From assembly GCF_004341235.1 (NCBI RefSeq), contig NZ_SLUP01000009.1:124001-188000 (forward strand): DNA of 64,000 nt, written 5' to 3'. The notes under the pieces are model-generated. The model saw only the letters and a program-made list of their open reading frames with translations, searched no databases and was not told where the DNA came from. The stretch is from Mariniflexile fucanivorans (GTDB lineage Bacteria; Bacteroidota; Bacteroidia; Flavobacteriales; Flavobacteriaceae). How positions within the stretch are numbered: position 1 is the stretch's first letter; the number at the start of each line of letters is the position of its first letter. This document shows, in pieces, positions 1 through 8,757 of the stretch. Both the position numbers and the translations under genes were made by a program.

Positions 1-1
1 G

Positions 2-310
2 GCAACACTTCAAAAGCCCGAAAAAGTGTATTTGGACAACCCAAATCTCGCCTATGCATTTTCAACATCAAGCCCAAATGTGGGGAATTTAAGAGAAACT
101 TATTTTATTTCCCAAGTTTCAGTAAGGCATAAAATTGCTTACCCAAAACAAGGAGACTTTTTAGTTGATAATACGTTTACTTTTGAAGTTGGAGGTAAAG
201 ATAAAACTAGCAAACAGATTGATTCTGTAAAAAACGGTTTTGTGGTTGCAGATGATGTTGAATTCCCCATAACTAAACTACCACTTTGGCTATTTGGATT
301 TTTGTATTAA
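2..310 (+). CDS. C-terminal part of an AAA-family ATP-binding protein with DUF4143 (5' end outside window)
   Basis: The frame is open from the window edge to a TAA at 308-310, so this is the tail of a longer gene. The roughly 100 visible residues show the typical end of the AAA_14/DUF4143 ATPase family: a nuclease-like fold with 'KVYLDNPNLAYA', 'LRETYFISQV', 'YPKQGDFLVD', 'FEVGGKDKT', 'FVVADDVEF' and the C-terminal 'LPLWLFGFLY'. These proteins couple an N-terminal P-loop ATPase (not visible here) to a restriction-endonuclease-like domain. Their cellular role is poorly known. They are abundant and often horizontally acquired in Bacteroidota. A GTG at 26 could be read as a start, but the reading frame and homology continue upstream of it, so it is unlikely to be one. 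Confidence 0.8.
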   Translation, partial: ATLQKPEKVYLDNPNLAYAFSTSSPNVGNLRETYFISQVSVRHKIAYPKQGDFLVDNTFTFEVGGKDKTSKQIDSVKNGFVVADDVEFPITKLPLWLFGFLY

Positions 311-481
311 TACCATAACACCTTACCAACTACCAAATCCCGTTAAATAACATCAAAGGATACTTGAAAGGTTAAAATAATGTTAAAAAGGGGCTAATTC
401 GGTGTCAGTAAAATTTTTACCCTCTGAAACCCCTTTAAAATAAGGGAATTTCATATTTTGGTTAGTTCCGCCTTGAGTACT

Positions 482-520
482 AAAAACGTAATCACCTTAT
501 AATAAGGTGGTTGCGTTTTT
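482..520. terminator. Hairpin terminator upstream of yicC
   Basis: The arms AAAACGTAATCACCTTA and TAAGGTGGTTGCGTTTTT pair with a very short loop and are followed by a T tract (516-522). The A tract on the other side would also serve as a T tract on the minus strand. It probably ends the ATPase transcript before yicC. Confidence 0.75.
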
Positions 521-600
521 TTGTTCATCATTTTTAAACTTTAAAATAGTGAATTCTGTGTTACACATTATAATGTGTTTCTTATACCTTAAGTTTTAAT

Positions 601-608
601 TACCTTTG
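601..608 (+). promoter_or_regulatory. Bacteroidota -7 element for yicC-gmk-nadD
   Basis: TACCTTTG matches the Bacteroidota -7 consensus TAnnTTTG exactly. It lies 21 bases before the ATG chosen for yicC, which would give a very short leader. No clear -33 TTG is seen at the usual distance. Confidence 0.6.
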
Positions 609-629
609 CAGAACTTAATACATACGTTT

Positions 630-1487
630 ATGATATATTCAATGACAGGTTATGGAAAATCTGTTTTGCAATTACCCACCAAAAAAGTAACGATAGAGTT
701 AAAATCGTTAAACAGCAAAAGTTTAGATTTAAATGCGAGAATGCCTTCTATCTACAGAGAGAAGGAATTGGCAATTAGAAAACTGCTAGCAGATAATTTG
801 GAACGCGGTAAAATAGACTTTTCTATTTATGTGGAAGCGACTGCGGAAGATACTTCAACACAAATTAACACCCCCGTTGTTAAACAATATATAGAGCAAT
901 TACGACAAGTAGTTGATGGCGATGCTATTGAATTATTAAAAATGGCGGTACGTTTTCCAGATGCCTTGAACACAGTACGTGAAGAAATTGACGAAAATGA
1001 ATGGGAATTGATTGCTTATGAAATTGATAACGCGATTAAAGATTTAAATAGCCACCGTTTAGATGAGGGGAAAGTATTAGAACAAGATTTTAATAAACGT
1101 GTGTCTATTATAGATAATTTATTAGACCAAGTGATTGCTATAGATCCTGAACGTATTGAAGGGGTTCGTGAACGCTTATTAAAAGGCGTTGAGGAATTAA
1201 AAGAGAAATACGACGAAAACCGTTTTGAACAGGAACTGGTATATTACATTGAAAAGTTTGATATTACAGAAGAAAAAGTGCGTTTAAAAAACCATTTGAA
1301 TTATTTTATTGAATGTACAAATTCCAAAGATTCCAACGGAAAAAAACTAGGGTTTATTAGTCAAGAAATGGGACGCGAAATAAACACCATCGGTTCAAAA
1401 AGTAATTATGCACCTATGCAACAGCTAGTAGTGCAGATGAAGGATGAATTGGAAAAAATTAAAGAACAATTATTGAACGTATTATAA
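630..1487 (+). CDS. yicC: YicC family endoribonuclease-like protein
   Basis: A 285-residue protein starting MIYSMTGYGKS, the hallmark N-terminus of the YicC family (PF03755), and ending in the conserved DUF1732 segment 'KKLGFISQEMGREINTIGSK' followed by 'APMQQLVVQMKDELEKIKEQ'. Work on E. coli YicC indicates an RNase able to degrade small RNAs such as RyhB. In other bacteria the gene is called stress-induced. The ATG at 630 is chosen over an upstream TTG at 606 because the TTG overlaps the -7 promoter element and the conserved N-terminus starts at 630. It is the first gene of a conserved Bacteroidota cluster with gmk (73 bases downstream) and nadD. Confidence 0.93.
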   Translation: MIYSMTGYGKSVLQLPTKKVTIELKSLNSKSLDLNARMPSIYREKELAIRKLLADNLERGKIDFSIYVEATAEDTSTQINTPVVKQYIEQLRQVVDGDAIELLKMAVRFPDALNTVREEIDENEWELIAYEIDNAIKDLNSHRLDEGKVLEQDFNKRVSIIDNLLDQVIAIDPERIEGVRERLLKGVEELKEKYDENRFEQELVYYIEKFDITEEKVRLKNHLNYFIECTNSKDSNGKKLGFISQEMGREINTIGSKSNYAPMQQLVVQMKDELEKIKEQLLNVL

Positions 1488-1560
1488 GCAATACGCTTTA
1501 TGTCAAACGCTGCTTTGCCTAAAGCATATAGTTTAGTTTACAGCCATAAATAAAGTATTC

Positions 1561-2151
1561 GTGACAAAACAAAACACCACAACAAAAGGAAAGCTTATTG
1601 TATTTTCTGCGCCATCAGGATCGGGAAAAACAACTATTGTTAGGCATCTATTAGGCTTAAAGGATTTAAACTTAGAGTTCTCTATTTCGGCAACTTCCAG
1701 AGAAAAACGCGGAACCGAAGTAGATGGTAAGGATTATTATTTTTTATCGTTGGAAGCGTTTAAAAACAACATTAAAAATGATTCCTTTTTAGAATGGGAG
1801 GAAGTATATCGTGATAATTTTTACGGCACTCTAAAAACCGAAGTGGAACGCATTTGGGCCATGGGCAAAAATGTAATTTTTGATATTGATGTGTCTGGGG
1901 GACTTCGTATTAAGCGTAAATTTCCTGAAGAAACCTTGGCTATTTTTGTGAAGCCGCCAAGTATTGATGAGTTGAAAATCAGACTTAAAAACCGTAAAAC
2001 GGAAACGGAAGACAAAATAAATATGCGTGTTGCCAAAGCATCGGCTGAATTAGCAACCGCACCACTTTTTGATGTTATTGTAGTGAACGACGATTTGGAA
2101 AAAGCACTTGCTGAAACTGAAAAATTGGTGAGTGATTTTGTTAATTCTTAA
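1561..2151 (+). CDS. gmk: Guanylate kinase
   Basis: A 196-residue P-loop kinase that phosphorylates GMP to GDP with ATP in cytosolic purine nucleotide synthesis. The Walker A motif 'APSGSGKTT' is at residues 17-25. The GMP-binding region follows with 'SATSREKRGTEVDGKDYYF', as in bacterial Gmk. Length is normal for the family. The best start is GTG at 1561, since no ATG precedes the P-loop in this frame; the exact start is less certain than the gene. It sits between yicC and nadD, with only 9 bases before the nadD ATG, so cotranscription is likely. Confidence 0.97.
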   Translation: MTKQNTTTKGKLIVFSAPSGSGKTTIVRHLLGLKDLNLEFSISATSREKRGTEVDGKDYYFLSLEAFKNNIKNDSFLEWEEVYRDNFYGTLKTEVERIWAMGKNVIFDIDVSGGLRIKRKFPEETLAIFVKPPSIDELKIRLKNRKTETEDKINMRVAKASAELATAPLFDVIVVNDDLEKALAETEKLVSDFVNS

Positions 2152-2160
2152 ACCAATCAC

Positions 2161-2739
2161 ATGAAAATCGGATTGTATTTTGGCTCTTTCAACCCCATAC
2201 ATATTGGGCATTTGGTTATTGCCAACTACATTGCGGAATACAGCGATTTAAATGAAGTTTGGTTTGTAGTAACACCACACAACCCGTTTAAAAAGAAAAG
2301 CAGTTTGCTGGATAATTTTCAGCGTTTGGAAATGGTGTACCGCGCTACTAAAGATTATACCAAACTAAAACCTTGCGATATAGAATTTAACTTGCCGCAA
2401 CCCAATTACACCATAAATACCTTAGTTTATTTACAGGAAAAATATCCCAATTACGAGTTTTCTTTAATTATGGGTGAAGACAATTTAAAGAGTTTTCACA
2501 AGTGGAAAAATTACGAGGTTATTTTAGAAAACCATCATATTTATGTATACCCACGGGTTTCTGATGAAAAAACCGAAACTCAGTTTGAAGGACACCCAAA
2601 AATTCATTCTGTTGATGCACCCATTATGGAACTCTCTTCTACTTTTATCCGAAACGCTATAAAAGCTGGTAAAAACATAAAACCGATGTTGCCAGAACAC
2701 GTTTGGGCGTATTTGGATGAAATGAATTTTTATAGGTAA
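2161..2739 (+). CDS. nadD: Nicotinate-nucleotide adenylyltransferase
   Basis: A 192-residue enzyme that joins nicotinate mononucleotide and ATP to make deamido-NAD, the step before NAD synthetase. The nucleotidyltransferase signature 'GSFNPIHIGH' (residues 8-17) contains the (H/T)xxH ATP-binding motif. Near the C-terminus 'ELSSTFIRNAI' matches the second family signature, SSTxIR. Length is normal. It is the last gene of the yicC-gmk-nadD cluster. The NAD pathway reappears at the right end of the window as nadA and nadB. Confidence 0.96.
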   Translation: MKIGLYFGSFNPIHIGHLVIANYIAEYSDLNEVWFVVTPHNPFKKKSSLLDNFQRLEMVYRATKDYTKLKPCDIEFNLPQPNYTINTLVYLQEKYPNYEFSLIMGEDNLKSFHKWKNYEVILENHHIYVYPRVSDEKTETQFEGHPKIHSVDAPIMELSSTFIRNAIKAGKNIKPMLPEHVWAYLDEMNFYR

Positions 2740-2793
2740 CTAATACCTGATTTGGTGAAAAAATCTACTACCTTAGTTTGAGTATATAAGCTA

Positions 2794-3678
2794 ATGAAAA
2801 CCAAATTGCATATTTTTAAAGTTGTTGCCAATCATTTAAGTTTTACAAAAGCTGCAGAACAATTGTATATTTCACAACCTGCTGTATCTAAAACCATTAA
2901 GAATTTAGAAGAAACTTATAAAATAACACTCTTTTCAAGAAAAAGAAACTCCATTGAGCTGACCAATGAAGGGAAGTCTTTTTTAATTTATACCAATAGA
3001 ATATTAGATATTCATACAGAAATGGAGAACCAGTTTTTACATCAAAAAACAATGGTTCCAGATTTAATAAATTTTGGTGTGAGCACTACAATCGCTAACA
3101 ATATTATTCCGAAAGTGGTTGCGAAATTTAGAATTCAATTTCCAAAAACATATTTTGAGATAATCAGTAAAAATTCTGAAGATATTGAAGAGCTCATCCT
3201 AAATCAAACCTTAGATTTTGGTATTACAGAAGGAAAAAATACACATCCTAAATTACAATTCAAAAAATTTATTAAAGATGAAATTGTACTTGTAACAAAT
3301 GCAAAAAACAACAGTTTCAAAAATGGTGTTATTTCCAAAGAAATATTGCAAGAACTACCCATTATTGGTCGAGAGATGGGTTCGGGAACGAGGGATATTA
3401 TTTACGATGTACTACATGATTTCAGTATAAAAAGACTTAATAATGTGGTCACCCTAAATAGTACAGAAGCTATTAAAAACTACTTGTATTATTCTGATAA
3501 TTATGCATTTATATCAATTCATGCCATCTCAGAAGATTTAATTAACAACAAATTAAAGATAATTGATATTAAGGAATTTGCTATTGAAAGATGGTTTTAC
3601 TTTGTATCAAGAACAGGTTATCAATCAAATGTAATGAGTTATTTTGAACAGTTTATTAAATCTAACTATAACTTTTAG
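2794..3678 (+). CDS. LysR-family transcriptional regulator, probably YeiE-like
   Basis: A 294-residue LysR-type regulator. Residues about 2-60 form the winged helix-turn-helix ('KAAEQLYISQPAVSKTIKNL', then 'LFSRKRNSIELTNEGK'). The rest is the periplasmic-binding-like effector domain, from about residue 90. The gene lies 77 bases upstream of, and on the same strand as, a YeiH-type transporter. In Enterobacteria the LysR protein YeiE neighbours yeiH and responds to sulfite. The same pairing here suggests regulation of the transporter, but the effector is inferred from context only. The generic LysR assignment is secure. Confidence 0.88.
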   Translation: MKTKLHIFKVVANHLSFTKAAEQLYISQPAVSKTIKNLEETYKITLFSRKRNSIELTNEGKSFLIYTNRILDIHTEMENQFLHQKTMVPDLINFGVSTTIANNIIPKVVAKFRIQFPKTYFEIISKNSEDIEELILNQTLDFGITEGKNTHPKLQFKKFIKDEIVLVTNAKNNSFKNGVISKEILQELPIIGREMGSGTRDIIYDVLHDFSIKRLNNVVTLNSTEAIKNYLYYSDNYAFISIHAISEDLINNKLKIIDIKEFAIERWFYFVSRTGYQSNVMSYFEQFIKSNYNF

Positions 3679-3700
3679 TTATTCTACATAGTAAATTACT

Positions 3701-3733
3701 TTGCTTAAAGGTTATGTTATAAATCTACATTTG
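3701..3733 (+). promoter_or_regulatory. Promoter of the YeiH transporter gene
   Basis: A TTG at 3701-3703 and an exact -7 element TACATTTG at 3726-3733 are separated by 22 bases, fitting the Bacteroidota vegetative promoter. The ATG follows 22 bases later. The transporter can therefore be transcribed separately from the upstream LysR gene. Confidence 0.7.
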
Positions 3734-3755
3734 TATCGGTTAAATATAAATCGAT

Positions 3756-4676
3756 ATGAAAGATGTGATTATAAAAGCAGTTTATTTAGTTATAGGAATT
3801 ATTGCTTTAACGGGATTAATTAATAGTCCAACTGCATTAATTCTTGGTTTTCTTTTTACTCTTATTTTTAAAAACCCTTTTAAAGCTTATAATCATAAAG
3901 TGATTAATTATCTTTTGAAAATTTCTGTAATAGGGCTTGGTTTTGGAATGTTTATTAAAGAGACTATTGAAACAAGTAAAGAAGGGTTTGTTTTAACCGT
4001 TTATTCTATAATATTAACAATCAGTTTAGGCTTTTTTCTAACTAAATTATTAAAAACAGATTTAAAATTAGGACATTTAATAGCCTCTGGAACTGCTATT
4101 TGTGGTGGTAGTGCCATTGCAGCAATATCACCTGTAATAAAAGCTAATGGTAAAAACATTAGTATTGCTTTAGGAGTTGTTTTTTTATTAAATTCCGTTG
4201 CTCTGTTTTTGTTTCCAGTTGTGGGTCACTTATTCCATTTAACGCAGGAACAATTTGGCCTATGGTGTGCCGTAGCCATACACGATACAAGTTCGGTTGT
4301 TGGTGCCGCCGTAGGCTATGGAGATGAAGCATTGCGTATCGCAACTACGGTAAAGCTTTCAAGAACCTTATGGGTTATACCTTTATCCATTTTTTCGATG
4401 TTTATTTTTAAAACAAAAGGAGAAAAAATTAGAATTCCATATTTTATTATTCTATTTATAATTGCCATAATTCTAAACAGTTACCATATTGTACCAGAAG
4501 CTGCTACGAATATTATTGTGGTAATTGCTAAAAGATTATTAATATTAACTCTATTTTTAGTTGGTTCCGTAATTTCAATAGAAGATATTAAATCTACTGG
4601 ACTAAAACCACTTGTGTTGGCATTGAGTTTATGGCTATTTATTTCCATTTTCTCTTTAATTTATATCATATTTTAG
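3756..4676 (+). CDS. yeiH: YeiH family (UPF0324) putative sulfate/sulfite exporter
   Basis: A 306-residue inner-membrane protein with about nine or ten hydrophobic segments. It has the signatures of the UPF0324/PF03601 family: 'GTAICGGSAIAAISPVI' (about residues 112-128) and 'AIHDTSSVVGAAVGYG' (about 173-188). Family members are annotated as putative sulfate exporters, and enterobacterial YeiH has been linked to sulfite tolerance. It has its own promoter and follows a LysR gene, as in the YeiE-YeiH pair. Substrate assignment is by family and context only. Confidence 0.85.
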   Translation: MKDVIIKAVYLVIGIIALTGLINSPTALILGFLFTLIFKNPFKAYNHKVINYLLKISVIGLGFGMFIKETIETSKEGFVLTVYSIILTISLGFFLTKLLKTDLKLGHLIASGTAICGGSAIAAISPVIKANGKNISIALGVVFLLNSVALFLFPVVGHLFHLTQEQFGLWCAVAIHDTSSVVGAAVGYGDEALRIATTVKLSRTLWVIPLSIFSMFIFKTKGEKIRIPYFIILFIIAIILNSYHIVPEAATNIIVVIAKRLLILTLFLVGSVISIEDIKSTGLKPLVLALSLWLFISIFSLIYIIF

Positions 4677-4873
4677 ACTGTTCTAATAAACTTTAGAATT
4701 TCAAAAGTAGATAAACGGCGATGTTATTTAAAAAACAGATTAAAACAAAAACCCCATGCTTCCATAAAACAGTTGGATATATTGGGATGAGATTAATTTT
4801 TCTCCAGTAAAAAGCACTTTATTTTTATATAAAATGTTTAACTTAAATTTTTAAATAAGTTATAAGCTTACCA

Positions 4874-6160
4874 ATGAAAAATAATAAAAACTATATTGGA
4901 ACAACATCATTGTTAATTTCAATTGTGGGGTTAATAGTGGTTCAAATCCTTATTTCTATAGGTTTTCTAGTCAATTCATATTGGCATATTTTATTGGCTG
5001 GGTTTGAGGCTGCAACTATAGGTGGTTTTGCCGATTGGTTTGCTGTACGTGCTCTTTTTTATGAAATTCCTATTCCAATTATTAGAAAACACACCAATAT
5101 TATAGTAAGAAATAGACAAAAATTAACTGAAGGCGTTGTAGATTTAGTGACTAATAAGTGGTTGTCTCCTGAAATAATTAATGAGAAATTATCGAATGTA
5201 CCTATCATCGAAGGTGTAGTAAAAACTTTAAAAACACCCGAGAACGCTAAAAAACTTATTGGTTTTCTAAAAGAAATCATTAACCGTTTAACATCAAATA
5301 TTGATGATCCTGAGGTTGCTAAAATGCTCCAATCTTTATTAAAAGAGCAAATTAAAGGCGTTGATTTGGCAACACCCTTAGGCGAATGGCTAAAAAAATC
5401 AATAGAAAAAGGAGATCACAATAAATTGTGGGATATCATTTTAGATGCTGCTGAAAAGAGCATTAATGATGAAACTACTCGGGAACTTTTATTAACTTCA
5501 ATTGAAAATCAAGTACAAGACTACAAACAAGAAGGTTTTTTTAAAAAAATATTTATAGGAATTGCTAAAGGTGTAGGCGCTATTGATAGTCCGTCTATTT
5601 TAGATAAACTTATAAGCTCCATCGATGATTTTATAAAGGAAGCCAAAGGCAATCCCAATCATGCTATTCGTGTTAAGTTTGATAAAAGCATTCTTGATTT
5701 TGCCAACAACCTTATAGAAGGCAATGAAGAATCAACCAAGATAATTAAAGATTTACAAGACAAGTTAATAGATAATACGGATGCAAATAGCATGATTCAA
5801 GTGATCCTGAATAATTTTAAAATTTCAATTAAAGCACAATTAGAAAAGGATGATACACCCTTTATAAATTTCCTTAGCGAAAATGTTAATAAGCTTTTAA
5901 ATGAGTTGGAAACAGATAAAGCTTCACAACTAAAAATTGATACATGGCTTAAATCTACTATTGAAGAATTAGTTACTAAATATCATCATGAAATTGGAGA
6001 AATGGTCAGGTTAAGCTTGACTAAATTAAATGATTTTGAATTAGTTAATCAAATTGAAGAAAAGGTAGGTAATGATTTGCAATATATTCGATTAAATGGT
6101 GCCGTTGTGGGCGGGTTTATAGGCATTATAATTTCAATAATTCGAATGATATTCTTATAA
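4874..6160 (+). CDS. DUF445 family membrane protein
   Basis: A 428-residue protein of the DUF445 (YjiN-like) family. A hydrophobic N-terminal segment (about residues 10-35) leads into 'HILLAGFEAATIGGFADWFA', the conserved DUF445 start. A long, mostly helical soluble region follows, and a C-terminal transmembrane helix (about 403-425) ends in IRMIFL. The layout is a large domain tethered to the membrane at both ends. The function of this family is unknown. It is flanked by the YeiH gene upstream, on the same strand with a 197-base gap, and by a convergent lipoprotein gene; neither neighbour suggests a role. Confidence 0.85.
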   Translation: MKNNKNYIGTTSLLISIVGLIVVQILISIGFLVNSYWHILLAGFEAATIGGFADWFAVRALFYEIPIPIIRKHTNIIVRNRQKLTEGVVDLVTNKWLSPEIINEKLSNVPIIEGVVKTLKTPENAKKLIGFLKEIINRLTSNIDDPEVAKMLQSLLKEQIKGVDLATPLGEWLKKSIEKGDHNKLWDIILDAAEKSINDETTRELLLTSIENQVQDYKQEGFFKKIFIGIAKGVGAIDSPSILDKLISSIDDFIKEAKGNPNHAIRVKFDKSILDFANNLIEGNEESTKIIKDLQDKLIDNTDANSMIQVILNNFKISIKAQLEKDDTPFINFLSENVNKLLNELETDKASQLKIDTWLKSTIEELVTKYHHEIGEMVRLSLTKLNDFELVNQIEEKVGNDLQYIRLNGAVVGGFIGIIISIIRMIFL

Positions 6161-6208
6161 AAAACATTATAGTTCGCCTTAAAAAGTTAGTTAATCCCCT
6201 AAAAAAAA

Positions 6209-6243
6209 GAAACCGCCTAAAGAATAAATCTTTAAACGGTTTC
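6209..6243. terminator. Convergent terminator hairpin
   Basis: GAAACCG (6209-6215) pairs with CGGTTTC (6237-6243), and TAAAGA (6218-6223) with TCTTTA. The run of A at 6201-6208 gives a U tract for the minus-strand lipoprotein transcript. It may also stop the DUF445 transcript from the other side. Confidence 0.75.
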
Positions 6244-6267
6244 TAAACTAAATAACCAACCAAACTT

Positions 6268-7209
6268 TTATAAAACCCTTGTGCTTTCTCTTGGGTTTTC
6301 TACTTTATCTTTTCTGTACTTACGCAATTTTTCCGTAGTTGCAGTTTTTCCTTTTGTATCTGTTGTTTTCATAAATTGTATGTATCCTTTGCCTACAAAC
6401 TCATAAGCTGTTCCCGATGCTGGGTGATACAATTCTATCTTTCCATCATTTATAACGCTCAATTCGAAATATTCATTGTCGAAGTAATCATAATCTAATG
6501 TTAAAGTTTTAAGCTTGTTGTTTCCTGTTACATTTCCAACACCATATAATCCTGTATAATCCCAATATACATTATTGATATTTTTTCCGTTTCCATCTTG
6601 TGAACTTTTAAACTCTGAGTCATTTCCGCCAGCTAAAAACTGTAAATAGTTTTCGTTATCGAACTCATTGATGGCACCGTAATTACTGGTATATACTTTT
6701 TCCCAACCATTGTATTCTTGCAAGAAATAATGAATGTTATCGTAAAACACAAAGTCGTAATCGAAATTGCTTCGTTGGTAACCGTCTAAAAAGTACGAGG
6801 TATCATTATTAGGGTTGTAAAGTTCAATCGTATTATTATCAATTTGATAAATATCATAGGTTTCAAAGCCATCAATTACATGGTATACATCTAAAATCAT
6901 ATCATAAGCATCATAGGTTCCAACTTTTATTCCAAAACCGTTACCTGTACTTCCTAAACCAACAATATTATTGTTTGCGTAAACACTACCATTTTTAAAC
7001 GACATGGTAAAAGCTTTCTGTAAAAATGGGGTTTCGCCATAGCCTTTGGTGGCATTAATATCTACATACCACAATTCATAGGAACCTAATAATTGGTTTA
7101 AAGATATTTGTGGGGTATTATCGTAATCGTCTATAACAACTTCTGTGTAACACGAAGTAAATAAGGTTGCTGTTAAGGCAAATGTTAAAAGTAATTTTAT
7201 AGTCTTCAT
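6268..7209 (-). CDS. Hypothetical lipoprotein, tyrosine- and asparagine-rich
   Basis: A 313-residue protein with a lipoprotein signal peptide: MKTIKLLLTFALTATLFTSC, lipid-modified Cys predicted at residue 20. The mature part is rich in Tyr, Asn, Asp and Gly and shows two similar halves ('GSYELWYVDIN', 'IELYNPNNDTSYFLDGY' and later 'IELYHPASGTAYEFVGKGY'), suggesting an internally repeated beta-rich domain. The C-terminus is basic. I do not recognise a functional family. The ATG at 7209 is preferred because it starts the signal peptide; the upstream in-frame codon at 7215 is TTG. It is convergent with DUF445 and divergent from gpsA. Confidence 0.7.
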   Translation of the reverse strand: MKTIKLLLTFALTATLFTSCYTEVVIDDYDNTPQISLNQLLGSYELWYVDINATKGYGETPFLQKAFTMSFKNGSVYANNNIVGLGSTGNGFGIKVGTYDAYDMILDVYHVIDGFETYDIYQIDNNTIELYNPNNDTSYFLDGYQRSNFDYDFVFYDNIHYFLQEYNGWEKVYTSNYGAINEFDNENYLQFLAGGNDSEFKSSQDGNGKNINNVYWDYTGLYGVGNVTGNNKLKTLTLDYDYFDNEYFELSVINDGKIELYHPASGTAYEFVGKGYIQFMKTTDTKGKTATTEKLRKYRKDKVENPRESTRVL

Positions 7210-7401
7210 AATCAAACATTTTTGGGTTTATACTTTAAAGGTTTTCAAAACGCGTGCCAAAAATTTTTAGTCGCAGTTTACGGTAACAGTCTCAGTGTTG
7301 TATTTCCGTTATCAAACATCGGTCTTCGGTCTTTATTCTAACTTCTATATTCTTGTTTCTTTTATATCCGTCCGTTTCTCGACACAGATAAATATTTTAT
7401 G

Positions 7402-7409
7402 TATTTTTG
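7402..7409 (+). promoter_or_regulatory. -7 element of gpsA
   Basis: TATTTTTG matches TAnnTTTG exactly and ends 24 bases before the gpsA ATG. No convincing -33 TTG is visible. Confidence 0.5.
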
Positions 7410-7433
7410 AAATATTAAACAACGAAACTATAT

Positions 7434-8435
7434 ATGAACAAACCTTTAAAATACGCGGTTTTTGGTGCAGGAAGTTGGGCAACGGCCATTGTAAAAATGC
7501 TTTGCGAAAATTTAGATGAAGTTGGTTGGTACATGCGCAGCGTTTATACCAAAGAACATTTATTAAGGGAATACCACAACCCAAATTATTTAAGTTCGGT
7601 TGAATTTCATATAGACCAATTAAAACTTAGCAACGATATAAATGAGATGGCTGAATATGCCGATGTGCTTATTTTCGTTATTCCGTCGGCATTTATTCAC
7701 GCAGAACTACAAAAAATGACAGCTGATATTTCTAATAAAATAATAGTTTCAGCAGTAAAAGGGATCATTCCAGAAACAGGTTTGTTGGTTGGCGAACATT
7801 TTCATGAAAACTACAAAACGCCTTATGAAGATATTGCCGTTATTGCAGGCCCTTGTCATTCGGAAGAAGTAGCTTTAGAGCGTTTATCGTATTTAACTAT
7901 TTCATGTTCAGATGCTAAAAAAGCACAAACTATTGCCGATGCTTTATCTAGCGATTATATAAAAACAAAAATAAGTGATGATATTATTGGTGTTGAATAT
8001 GCCGTAATGCTAAAGAATATTTATGCTATTGCTGCTGGTATTGCGCACGGTTTGGGGTATGGCGATAATTTCCAAAGTGTACTTATGAGTAATTCTATTC
8101 GCGAAATGAAACGTTTTATTAAGAAAATGCACAAAATGAAACGTAACATTAATAATTCGGCATATTTGGGCGATTTATTGGTAACGGGGTATTCCGTTTT
8201 TTCACGAAACCGGATGTTTGGAAACATGATTGGAAAAGGTTACACTGTAAAATCCGCACAAATGGAAATGAGTATGGTTGCCGAAGGCTATTACGCCACC
8301 AAAAGTGCCCACTTACTTAACGAAAAAAACAAAAGCAAAACCAAATTACCTATTATAAACGCCGTTTACGATATTTTGTACGAAGGAAAAGACCCTAAAA
8401 AAACATTTAAAAAATTGACTGATAAGTTGGATTAA
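7434..8435 (+). CDS. gpsA: Glycerol-3-phosphate dehydrogenase [NAD(P)+]
   Basis: A 333-residue cytosolic enzyme that reduces dihydroxyacetone phosphate to sn-glycerol-3-phosphate, the backbone precursor of phospholipids. The N-terminal dinucleotide-binding motif is 'VFGAGSWATAIVKML' (about residues 9-23). The family segments 'VIPSAFIHAEL', 'SAVKGIIPETGLLVGEHF', 'IAGPCHSEEVA' and 'EYAVMLKNIYAIAAGIAHGL' (catalytic Lys in 'MLKN') are all present. Length is standard. It is transcribed alone, divergently from the lipoprotein gene, with its own -7 element. Confidence 0.96.
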   Translation: MNKPLKYAVFGAGSWATAIVKMLCENLDEVGWYMRSVYTKEHLLREYHNPNYLSSVEFHIDQLKLSNDINEMAEYADVLIFVIPSAFIHAELQKMTADISNKIIVSAVKGIIPETGLLVGEHFHENYKTPYEDIAVIAGPCHSEEVALERLSYLTISCSDAKKAQTIADALSSDYIKTKISDDIIGVEYAVMLKNIYAIAAGIAHGLGYGDNFQSVLMSNSIREMKRFIKKMHKMKRNINNSAYLGDLLVTGYSVFSRNRMFGNMIGKGYTVKSAQMEMSMVAEGYYATKSAHLLNEKNKSKTKLPIINAVYDILYEGKDPKKTFKKLTDKLD

Positions 8436-8757
8436 GAACTTGCAGAAGTAATATTTTATTGTGGGCGTTACCCTATCGGGTCGGGCTATACGTTACAATC
8501 TTTTTAAAAGTCATTGCGAGGATTAAACGACGAAGCAAACTGCAGAATTCTAGTTCTTCACAATAATTAGTGCTGTCAAATTTTAAAAAGGATTTACACT
8601 GCTATCCCTAACGCAAACCCGTTTTCAAATAAAACCTGTTGTTATTTACAAAGTTTCATAAAACTTTAACGAACTTGCGTTGTAATTAAAATACGAACCA
8701 AGTATATTCGTTATAGTATTTCGCGTTGATTATCTTAGCGCCTCAATTAAAAAATGA
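8436..8757. repeat. Intergenic region carrying a dispersed-repeat-like sequence
   Basis: No gene is seen in this 322-base stretch. Bases about 8460-8545 (beginning GTGGGCGTTACCCTATCGGG, continuing with GTCATTGCGAGG and CGACGAAGCAAACTGC) differ from their surroundings in GC content. They resemble short intergenic repeats that I recall from flavobacterial genomes. Only one copy is present in this window, so the repeat status cannot be shown here. The remainder is AT-rich spacer before the deaminase gene. Confidence 0.4.

Larger units (their letters stand above)
311..629. other. Intergenic region with an imperfect inverted repeat, a terminator and the yicC promoter
   Basis: No gene is seen in this stretch. 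Bases 387-393 (AAAGGGG) pair with 430-436 (CCCCTTT). Inside them, 408-420 holds a second near-palindrome, GTAAAATTTTTAC. Together they form a nested inverted repeat of about 50 bases after the ATPase gene. Further on lie a clear hairpin terminator (482-520) and the yicC -7 element (601-608). The function of the nested repeat is unknown; it could be a weak terminator or a remnant of mobile DNA. Confidence 0.5.
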
